30,419 nt of DNA, from assembly GCA_009746045.1 (NCBI GenBank), contig RPFO01001321.1, positions 1 through 30,419 on the forward strand, read 5' to 3'. Within the stretch, counting starts at the first letter, position 1. The number at the start of each line of letters is the position of its first letter. This document shows, piece by piece, positions 22,606 to 30,419 of this stretch. The notes beneath the pieces are model-generated. The model was not told where the DNA came from and did no database searches. It saw nothing but the letters and a program-made list of their open reading frames with translations. The stretch is from Mesostigma viride. Taxonomy: Eukaryota > Streptophyta > Mesostigmatophyceae > Mesostigmatales > Mesostigmataceae. Made by a program: the position numbers and the translations under genes.

Positions 22606-23664
22606 GAAACAACTGTGATGTGCGGCCAAGGGCTGGAGGTCTTAATGTTGGTCGTTGTCACGTGCACTGCACCACCTTCTCCTTGTACTGTCCCTGCCTA
22701 GAAACAACTGTGATGTCCGACTAAGGGCTCTCGAGGTCTCTATGTTGGTCGTTGTCACGTGCACTGCACCCCCTTCTTCTTGTACGGTCCCCGCCGTGAA
22801 ACAACTGTGATGTGCGACTAAGGGCTCGGGAGGTCTTTATGTTGGTTGTTGTCACGTGCGCTGCACCACCTTCTTCTTGTACGGTCCCTGCCTTGAAACA
22901 ACTGCGATGTGCGACTAAGGGCTCGAGAGGTCTTTATGTTGGTCGTTGTCACGTGCACTGCACCCCCTTCTTCTTGTACGGTCCCTGCCGTGAAACAACT
23001 GTGATGTGCGACTAAGGGCTCGGGAGGTCTTGTTGTTGGTCGTTGCCATATGCACTGCACTACCTTCCCCTTGTACTGTCCCTGCCTTGAAACAACTGTG
23101 ATGTGTGACTAAGGGCTCGGGAGGTCTTTATGTTGGTCGTTGTCACTTGCACTGCACCACCTTCTTCTTGTACGGTCCCTGCCGTGAAACAACTGTGATG
23201 TGCGACTAAGGGCTCGGGAGGTCTTTATGTTGGTCGTTGTCACGTGCACTGCACCACCTTCTTCTTGTACGGTCCCTGCCGTGAAACAACTGTGATGTCC
23301 GACTAAGGGCTCGGGAGGTCTTTATGTTGGTCGTTGTCACGTGCACTGCACCCCCTTCTTCTTGTACGGTCCCCGCAGTAAAACAACTGTGATGTGCGAC
23401 TAAGGGCTCGGGAGGTCTTTATGTTGGTTGTTGTCACGTGCGCTGCACCACCTTCTTGTACGGTCCCTGCCTTGAAACAACTGTGATGTGCGACTAAGGG
23501 CTCGGGAGGTCTTTATGTTGGTTGTTGTCACGTGCGCTGCACCACCTTCTTGTACGGTCCCTGCCGTGAAACAACTGCGATGTGCGACTAAGGGCTCGGG
23601 AGGTCTTTGTGTTGGTCGTTGTCACGTGCGCTGCACCACCTTCTTCTTGTACGGTCCCTGCCTT
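22606..23664 (+). repeat. Third higher-order repeat family, copy 1 (11 units, 1,059 bp)
   Basis: Starts at the unit with GTGCGGCCAAGGGCTGG and GTCTTAATG (22,621), which recurs at 23,680, 24,454 and, with the CG restored, 27,062. The following series is CTAGAAACAAC, GTCCGACTAAGG with CTCTCGAGG, GTCCCCGCC, CTCGAGAGG (22,922), CATATG (23,047), GTCCGACTAAGG again, GTCCCCGCAGTAAAAC, then two short CACCTTCTTGTACGG units. The length is 11 units less 8 bp; the short units account for most of the shortfall. Confidence 0.8.
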
Positions 23665-24438
23665 GAAACAACTGTGATGTGCGGCCAAGGGCTGGAGGTC
23701 TTAATGTTGGTCGTTGTCACGTGCACTGCACCACCTTCTCCTTGTACTGTCCCTGCCTAGAAACAACTGTGATGTCCGACTAAGGGCTCTCGAGGTCTCT
23801 ATGTTGGTCGTTGTCACGTGCACTGCACCCCCTTCTTCTTGTACGGTCCCCGCCGTGAAACAACTGTGATGTGCGACTAAGGGCTCGGGAGGTCTTTATG
23901 TTGGTTGTTGTCACGTGCGCTGCACCACCTTCTTCTTGTACGGTCCCTGCCTTGAAACAACTGCGATGTGCGACTAAGGGCTCGAGAGGTCTTTATGTTG
24001 GTCGTTGTCACGTGCACTGCACCCCCTTCTTCTTGTACGGTCCCTGCCGTGAAACAACTGTGATGTGCGACTAAGGGCTCGGGAGGTCTTGTTGTTGGTC
24101 GTTGCCATATGCACTGCACTACCTTCCCCTTGTACTGTCCCTGCCTTGAAACAACTGTGATGTGTGACTAAGGGCTCGGGAGGTCTTTATGTTGGTCGTT
24201 GTCACTTGCACTGCACCACCTTCTTCTTGTACGGTCCCTGCCGTGAAACAACTGTGATGTGCGACTAAGGGCTCGGGAGGTCTTTATGTTGGTCGTTGTC
24301 ACGTGCACTGCACCACCTTCTTCTTGTACGGTCCCCGCCGTGAAACAACTGTGATGTGCGACTAAGGGCTCGGGAGGTCTTTATGTTGGTTGTTGTCACG
24401 TGCGCTGCACCACCTTCTTCTTGTACGGTCCCTGCCTT
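23665..24438 (+). repeat. Third higher-order repeat family, copy 2 (8 units, 774 bp)
   Basis: Same series as 22,606-23,664 but 285 bp shorter, which is three units less the 6 bp expected from two short units. It lacks the GTCCCCGCAGTAAAAC unit and the two short units. It is a register-keeping loss. Confidence 0.8.
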
Positions 24439-25018
24439 GAAACAACTGTGATGTGCGGCCAAGGGCTGGAGGTCTTAATGTTGGTCGTTGTCACGTGCAC
24501 TGCACCACCTTCTCCTTGTACTGTCCCTGCCTAGAAACAACTGTGATGTCCGACTAAGGGCTCTCGAGGTCTCTATGTTGGTCGTTGTCACGTGCACTGC
24601 ACCCCCTTCTTCTTGTACGGTCCCCGCCGTGAAACAACTGTGATGTGCGACTAAGGGCTCGGGAGGTCTTTATGTTGGTTGTTGTCACGTGCGCTGCACC
24701 ACCTTCTTCTTGTACGGTCCCTGCCTTGAAACAACTGCGATGTGCGACTAAGGGCTCGAGAGGTCTTTATGTTGGTCGTTGTCACGTGCACTGCACCCCC
24801 TTCTTCTTGTACGGTCCCTGCCGTGAAACAACTGTGATGTGCGACTAAGGGCTCGGGAGGTCTTGTTGTTGGTCGTTGCCATATGCACTGCACTACCTTC
24901 CCCTTGTACTGTCCCTGCCTTGAAACAACTGTGATGTGTGACTAAGGGCTCGGGAGGTCTTTATGTTGGTCGTTGTCACTTGCACTGCACCACCTTCTTC
25001 TTGTACGGTCCCTGCCGT

Positions 25019-25115
25019 GAAACAACTGTGATGTGCGACTAAGGGCTCGGGAGGTCTTTATGTTGGTCGTTGTCACGTGCACTGCACCACCTTCTTCTTG
25101 TACGGTCCCTGCCGT
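25019..25115 (+). repeat. Reference (typical) 97-bp monomer
   Basis: This unit carries the commonest base at every variable position I checked and is exactly 97 bp from its GAAAC box to the next. It has 52 G/C of 97 and six CpG sites (in TGCGAC, CTCGGG, GTCGTT, CACGTG, TACGGT and GCCGTG). The strand is only a convention, taken as the one that reads GAAACAACTG. The unit has stop triplets in several frames (TGA in TGTGATG, TAA in CTAAGG, TGA in GTGAAAC), and its length is one more than a multiple of three, so no frame stays open through the array. It is a useful query for database searches and for aligning the other units. Confidence 0.93.
25074..25087. other. CACGTG palindrome overlapping an 11-bp dyad (one per monomer; example)
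   Basis: Within the reference unit, CACGTG (25,074-25,079) is a perfect 6-bp palindrome. It overlaps GTGCACTGCAC (25,077-25,087), a perfect 5-bp inverted repeat around one central base. The same pair occurs in most units, so the array holds of the order of 200-300 such sites spaced about 97 bp apart. CACGTG is the core site of bHLH proteins (E-box in animals and fungi, G-box in plants, CDEI-like in yeast centromeres). Whether any protein binds here is not shown. Some units have lost it as CATATG, CACATG, CATGTG, CACTTG or CACCTG. Confidence 0.6.
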
Positions 25116-27046
25116 GAAACAACTGTGATGTCCGACTAAGGGCTCGGGAGGTCTTTATGTTGGTCGTTGTCACGTGCACTGCACCCCCTTCTTCTTGTAC
25201 GGTCCCCGCAGTAAAACAACTGTGATGTGCGACTAAGGGCTCGGGAGGTCTTTATGTTGGTTGTTGTCACGTGCGCTGCACCACCTTCTTGTACGGTCCC
25301 TGCCTTGAAACAACTGTGATGTGCGACTAAGGGCTCGGGAGGTCTTTATGTTGGTTGTTGTCACGTGCGCTGCACCACCTTCTTGTACGGTCCCTGCCGT
25401 GAAACAACTGCGATGTGCGACTAAGGGCTCGGGAGGTCTTTGTGTTGGTCGTTGTCACGTGCGCTGCACCACCTTCTTCTTGTATGGTCCCTGCCGTGAA
25501 ACAACTGTGATGTGCGACTAAGGGCTCGGGAGGTCTTTATGTTGGTTGTTGTCACGTGCGCTGCACCACCTTCTTCTTGTACGGTCCCTGCCTTGAAACA
25601 ACTGTGATGTGCGACTAAGGGCTCGGGAGGTCTTTATGTTGGTCGTTGCCACATGCACTGCACCACCTTCTTCTTGTACGGTCCCTGCCTTGAAACAACT
25701 GCGATGTGCGACTAAGGGCTCGGGAGGTCTTTATGTTGGTTGTTGTCACGTGCGCTGCACCACCTTCTTCTTGTACGGTCCCTGCCTTGAAACAACTGCG
25801 ATGTGCGACTAAGGGCTCGGGAGGTCTTTGTGTTGGTCGTTGTCACGTGCACTGCACCACCTTCTTCTTGTACGGTCCCTGCCGTGAAACAACTGCGATG
25901 TGCGACGAAGGGCTCGGGAGGTCTTTATGTTGGTCGTTGTCACGTGCACTGCATCATCTTCTTCTTTTACGGTCCCTGCCGTGAAACAACTGTGATGTGC
26001 GACTAAGGGCTCGGGAGGTCTTTATGTTGGTTGTTGTCACGTGCGCTGCACCACCTTCTTCTTGTACGGTCCCTGCCTTGAAACAACTGTGATGTGCGAC
26101 TAAGGGCTCGGGAGGTCTTTATGTTGGTCGTTGCCACATGCACTGCACCACCTTCTTCTTGTACGGTCCCTGCCTTGAAACAACTGTGATGTGCGACTAA
26201 GGGCACGGGAGGTCTTTATGTTGGTTGTTGTCACCTGCACTGCACCCCCTTCTTCTTGTACGGTCCCTGCCTTGAAACAACTGTGATGTGCGACTAAGGG
26301 CACGGGAGGTCTTTATGTTGGTTGTTGTCACCTGCACTGCACCACCTTCTTCTTGTACGGTCCCTGCCGTGAAACAACTGTGATGTGCGACTAAGGGCTT
26401 GGGAGGTCTTTATGTTGGTCGTTGTCACGTGCACTGCACCACCTTCTTCTTGTACGGTCCCTGCCGTGAAACAACTGTGATGTGCGACTAAGGGCTCGGG
26501 AGGTCTTTATGTTGGTCGTCGCCACGTGCACTGCACCACCTTCTTGTACGGTCCCTGCCTTGAAACAACTGTGATGTGTGACTAATGGCTCGGGAGGTCT
26601 TTATGTTGGTCGTTGTCACGTGCACTGCACCACCTTCTTCTTTTACGGTCCCTGCCGTGAAACAACTGTGATGTGCGGCTAAGGGCTCGGGAGGTCTTTA
26701 TGTTGGTCGTTGTCACGTGCACTGCACCCCCTTCTTCTGGTACTGTCCCTGACGTGAAACAACTGTGATGTGCGACCAAGGGCTCGGGAGGTCTTGTTGT
26801 TGGTCGTTGCCATATGCACTGCACTACCTTCCCCTTGTACTGTCCCTGCCTTGAAACAACTGTGATGTGTGACTAAGGGCTCGTGAGGTCTTTATGTTGG
26901 TTGTTGTCACGTGCACTGCACCCCCTTCTTCTTGTACTGTCCCTGCCGTGAAACAACTGTGATGTGCGACCAAGGGCTCGGGAGGTCTTTATGTTGGTCG
27001 TTGTCACGTGCGCTGCACCACCTTCTTCTTGTACGGTCCCTGCCTT

Positions 27047-29169
27047 GAAACAACTGTGATGTGCGGCCAAGGGCTCGGGAGGTCTTAATGTTGGTCGTTG
27101 TCACGTGCACTGCACCACCTTCTCCTTGTACTGTCCCTGCCTAGAAACAACTGTGATGTCCGACTAAGGGCTCGGGAGGTCTTTATGTTGGTCGTTGTCA
27201 CGTGCACTGCACCCCCTTCTTCTTGTACGGTCCCCGCCGTGAAACAACTGTGATGTGCGACTAAGGGCTCGGGAGGTCTTTATGTTGGTTGTTGTCACGT
27301 GCGCTGCACCACCTTCTTCTTGTACGGTCCCTGCCTTGAAACAACTGCGATGTGCGACTAAGGGCTCGAGAGGTCTTTATGTTGGTCGTTGTCACGTGCA
27401 CTGCACCCCCTTCTTCTTGTACGGTCCCTGCCGTGAAACAACTGTGATGTGCGACTAAGGGCTCGGGAGGTCTTGTTGTTGGTCGTTGCCATATGCACTG
27501 CACTACCTTCCCCTTGTACTGTCCCTGCCTTGAAACAACTGTGATGTGTGACTAAGGGCTCGGGAGGTCTTTATGTTGGTCGTTGTCACTTGCACTGCAC
27601 CACCTTCTTCTTGTACGGTCCCTGCCGTGAAACAACTGTGATGTGCGACTAAGGGCTCGGGAGGTCTTTATGTTGGTCGTTGTCACGTGCACTGCACCAC
27701 CTTCTTCTTGTACGGTCCCTGCCGTGAAACAACTGTGATGTCCGACTAAGGGCTCGGGAGGTCTTTATGTTGGTCGTTGTCACGTGCACTGCACCCCTTC
27801 TTCTTGTACGGTCCCCGCAGTGAAACAACTGTGATGTGCGACTAAGGGCTCGGGAGGTCTTTATGTTGGTTGTTGTCACGTGCGCTGCACCACCTTCTTG
27901 TACGGTCCCTGCCTTGAAACAACTGTGATGTGCGACTAAGGGCTCGGGAGGTCTTTATGTTGGTTGTTGTCACGTGCGCTGCACCACCTTCTTGTACGGT
28001 CCCTGCCGTGAAACAACTGCGATGTGCGACTAAGGGCTCGGGAGGTCTTTGTGTTGGTCGTTGTCACGTGCGCTGCACCACCTTCTTCTTGTATGGTCCC
28101 TGCCGTGAAACAACTGTGATGTGCGACTAAGGGCTCGGGAGGTCTTTATGTTGGTTGTTGTCACGTGCGCTGCACCACCTTCTTCTTGTACGGTCCCTGC
28201 CTTGAAACAACTGTGATGTGCGACTAAGGGCTCGGGAGGTCTTTATGTTGGTCGTTGCCACATGCACTGCACCACCTTCTTCTTGTACGGTCCCTGCCTT
28301 GAAACAACTGCGATGTGCGACTAAGGGCTCGGGAGGTCTTTATGTTGGTTGTTGTCACGTGCGCTGCACCACCTTCTTCTTGTACGGTCCCTGCCTTGAA
28401 ACAACTGCGATGTGCGACTAAGGGCTCGGGAGGTCTTTGTGTTGGTCGTTGTCACGTGCACTGCACCACCTTCTTCTTGTACGGTCCCTGCCGTGAAACA
28501 ACTGCGATGTGCGACGAAGGGCTCGGGAGGTCTTTATGTTGGTCGTTGTCACGTGCACTGCATCATCTTCTTCTTTTACGGTCCCTGCCGTGAAACAACT
28601 GTGATGTGCGACTAAGGGCTCGGGAGGTCTTTATGTTGGTTGTTGTCACGTGCGCTGCACCACCTTCTTCTTGTACGGTCCCTGCCTTGAAACAACTGTG
28701 ATGTGCGACTAAGGGCTCGGGAGGTCTTTATGTTGGTCGTTGCCACATGCACTGCACCACCTTCTTCTTGTACGGTCCCTGCCTTGAAACAACTGTGATG
28801 TGCGACTAAGGGCTCGTGAGGTCTTTATGTTGGTCGTTGTCACGTGCACTGCACCACCTCTCCTTGTACTGTCCCTGCCGTGAAACAACTGTGATGTGCG
28901 ACTAAGGGCTTGGGAGGTCTTTATGTTGGTCGTTGTCACGTGCACTGCACCACCTTCTTCTTGTACGGTCCCTGCCTTGAAACAACTGTGATGTGCGACC
29001 ATGGGCTCGGGAGGTCTTTATGTTGGTCGTTGCCACGTGCACTGCACCACCTTCTTGTACGGTCCCTACCTTGAAACAACTGTGATGTGTGACTAATGGC
29101 TCGGGAGGTCTTTATGTTGGTCGTTGTCACGTGCACTGCACCACCTCCTTCTTTTACGGTCCCTGCCTA
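27047..29169 (+). repeat. Third higher-order repeat family, copy 4 (22 units, incomplete)
   Basis: Follows 24,439-27,046 closely to about 28,815. It then loses one unit (offset 2,609 becomes 2,511; GGGCTT at 28,906 against 26,395, GTGACTAATGG at 29,089 against 26,578). It breaks off at 29,170, where the array steps back to the equivalent of 25,498. Its first unit has GGGCTCGGGAGG where the earlier copies have the two-base-shorter GGGCTGGAGG, so it may preserve the older form. Confidence 0.78.
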
Positions 29170-30419
29170 GAAACAACTGTGATGTGCGACCAAGGGCTCG
29201 GGAGGTCTTTATGTTGGTTGTTGTCACGTGCGCTGCACCACCTTCTTCTTGTACGGTCCCTGCCTTGAAACAACTGTGATGTGCGACTAAGGGCTCGGGA
29301 GGTCTTTATGTTGGTCGTTGCCACATGCACTGCACCACCTTCTTCTTGTACGGTCCCTGCCTTGAAACAACTGCGATGTGCGACTAAGGGCTCGGGAGGT
29401 CTTTATGTTGGTTGTTGTCACGTGCGCTGCACCACCTTCTTCTTGTACGGTCCCTGCCTTGAAACAACTGCGATGTGCGACTAAGGGCTCGGGAGGTCTT
29501 TGTGTTGGTCGTTGTCACGTGCACTGCACCACCTTCTTCTTGTACGGTCCCTGCCGTGAAACAACTGCGATGTGCGACGAAGGGCTCGGGAGGTCTTTAT
29601 GTTGGTCGTTGTCACGTGCACTGCATCATCTTCTTCTTTTACGGTCCCTGCCGTGAAACAACTGTGATGTGCGACTAAGGGCTCGGGAGGTCTTTATGTT
29701 GGTTGTTGTCACGTGCGCTGCACCACCTTCTTCTTGTACGGTCCCTGCCTTGAAACAACTGTGATGTGCGACTAAGGGCTCGGGAGGTCTTTATGTTGGT
29801 CGTTGCCACATGCACTGCACCACCTTCTTCTTGTACGGTCCCTGCCTTGAAACAACTGTGATGTGCGACTAAGGGCACGGGAGGTCTTTATGTTGGTTGT
29901 TGTCACCTGCACTGCACCCCCTTCTTCTTGTACGGTCCCTGCTTGAAACAACTGTGATGTGCGACTAAGGGCACGGGAGGTCTTTATGTTGGTTGTTGTC
30001 ACCTGCACTGCACCACCTTCTTTTGTACGGTCCCTGCGTGAACAACTGTTGATGTGCGACTAAGGCTTGGAGGTCTTTATGTTGGTCGTTGTCACGTGCA
30101 CTGCACCTTCTTCTTGTACGGTCCCTGCCGTGAAACAACTGTGATGTGCGACTAAGGGCTCGGGAGGTCTTTATGTTGGTCGTTGCCACGTGCACTGCAC
30201 CCCTTCTTGTACGGTCCCTGCCTTGAAACAACTGTGATGTGTGACTATGGCTCGGGAGGTCTTTATGTTGGTCCGTTGTCACGTGCACTGCACCACCTTC
30301 TCTTTTACGGTCCCTGCCGTGAAACAACTGTGATGTGCGGCTAAGGTCGGGAGGTCTTTATGTTGGTGTTTGTCAGGTGCACTGCACCCCGTACTTCTGG
30401 TACTGTCCCTGACGTGAAA
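29170..30419 (+). repeat. Repeat of 25,498-26,759, third instance, degraded at the end
   Basis: Matches 28,107 onward at an offset of 1,063 and 25,498-26,759 at an offset of 3,672, falling to 3,660 by the last base. Landmarks are GCCACATGC (29,320), GTCTTTGTG (29,497), GCATCATCTTC (29,622), GGGCACGGG twice, GACTATGG (30,243) and CCCTGACGTGAAA at the very end. From about 29,940 single-base indels become frequent: GTCCCTGCTTG, TTCTTTTGTACGG, GCGTGAACAACTGTTGATG, TAAGGCTTGGAGG and GGTCCGTTGTC. As at the left edge, this looks like poor consensus at a sequence end. Confidence 0.75.

Larger units (their letters stand above)
24439..27046 (+). repeat. Third higher-order repeat family, copy 3 (27 units, 2,608 bp)
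   Basis: Begins as the 11-unit series and continues with further units: GCCACATGCACTGC (25,649), GTCTTTGTGTTGG (25,826), GCATCATCTTC (25,951), two GGGCACGGG units (26,203 and 26,300), GGGCTTGGG (26,395), GTGTGACTAATGG (26,577), CCCTGACGTG (26,747) and CATATG (26,811). The same 27-unit order resumes at 27,047, offset 2,608-2,609. Confidence 0.8.
1..30419. repeat. 97-bp tandem satellite array spanning the entire window
   Basis: Seen directly: the box GAAACAACTG recurs about every 97 bases from end to end, always in the same orientation, followed in fixed order by CTAAGGGCTCGGGAGG, TATGTTGGTCGTTG, CACGTGCACTGCACC and TACGGTCCCTGCCGT. That gives about 310 units. Most units differ from the typical form at a handful of positions, drawn from a small recurring set of alternatives. 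No unique sequence, inversion or inserted element interrupts the array. Known of such DNA: long, one-direction arrays with nested higher-order repeats are typical of eukaryotic satellites. Inferred: a centromeric, pericentromeric, subtelomeric, sex-chromosomal or rDNA-spacer array; the sequence alone does not choose among these. I do not recognise the family and give it no name. Confidence 0.97.

Noticed and set aside
1-30419. CRISPR array
   Set aside because: The whole 97-bp unit is conserved; there are no short identical repeats separated by unique spacers and no cas genes.
1-30419. CENP-B box (TTCG, then A, then CGGG spacing)
   Set aside because: I checked TTCG-containing positions such as 22,410 and 13,771 and the CCCGAG complement; none has the required spacing and bases.
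1-30419. Telomere-type or simple GTT repeats
   Set aside because: GTT-rich stretches such as those at 14,150-14,180 are short parts of the long units, with no TTAGGG-like or other short-period array.
1-30419. Protein with 97-residue repeats (three units per 97 codons)
   Set aside because: Each three-unit cycle contains stop triplets in all frames in the typical unit; no frame remains open for more than about two cycles.
1-30419. Transposon ends, tRNA, rRNA or promoter elements
   Set aside because: No inverted terminal repeats, target duplications, poly-A tails, tRNA boxes in order or rRNA segments were found; every stretch examined aligns to the satellite unit.
1-30419. Bacterial, viral or phage origin
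   Set aside because: There is no gene density, ribosome-site pattern or packaging element; a 30-kb gene-free tandem array with nested higher-order repeats fits eukaryotic heterochromatin better.

Overview
The whole 30,419-base window is one tandem-repeat (satellite) array. A unit of about 97 bp repeats head to tail in a single orientation from the first base to the last, roughly 310 times. The typical unit is about 54% G+C. It starts at a GAAACAACTG box and runs through a CTAAGGGCTCGGGAGG box, a TATGTTGGTCGTTG box, a CACGTGCACTGCACC box and a pyrimidine-rich CCACCTTCTTCTTG box to TACGGTCCCTGCCGT. The unit at 25,019-25,115 matches this typical form throughout. I found no protein gene, RNA gene, transposon, CRISPR array or unique DNA. 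The many short open frames are readings of the same unit in shifting frames (97 = 3x32+1).

The scale, the uniform orientation, the absence of genes and the nested higher-order repeats (HORs) fit eukaryotic satellite DNA: centromeric, pericentromeric, subtelomeric, sex-chromosomal or an rDNA-spacer subrepeat field. I do not recognise the family and cannot name the organism. The commonest variants between units are CG/TG/CA alternatives at fixed positions. That looks like deamination of methylated CpG and hints at a host that methylates CpG.

Layout by variant patterns. (1) 1-500: array copied with many single-base indels, probably poor consensus at a sequence end. (2) ~290-2,890: a block duplicated about 9 kb away at ~9,284-11,985. 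(3) 3,300-4,286: a relative of the next block. (4) 4,820-6,368 and 6,369-7,917: two adjacent copies of a 16-unit HOR (1,549 bp each), with a partial third at 8,842-9,514. (5) 12,080-20,283: four adjacent copies of a HOR whose fullest form is 24 units (2,334 bp). The copies are 2,334, 1,944, 1,691 and 2,235 bp and differ by losses of whole units. This HOR carries a cluster of four divergent 'long' units (107-110 bp) and, in three copies, a 156-bp truncated derivative of that cluster. (6) 20,284-22,605: mixed units, including one re-duplicated 0.47-kb piece. (7) 22,606-30,419: a third HOR family with repeat periods of 1,059, 774 and 2,608 bp, and a further internal duplication of 1,063 bp. (8) ~29,940-30,419: indel-rich again.

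There are no genes to work together here. The content of interest is the evolutionary structure of the array: unequal exchange, local HOR expansion, CpG decay, an out-of-register deletion with microhomology, and one palindromic CACGTG/GTGCACTGCAC site per unit. All homologies were aligned by eye, so block edges are good to about one unit unless a diagnostic base is given.
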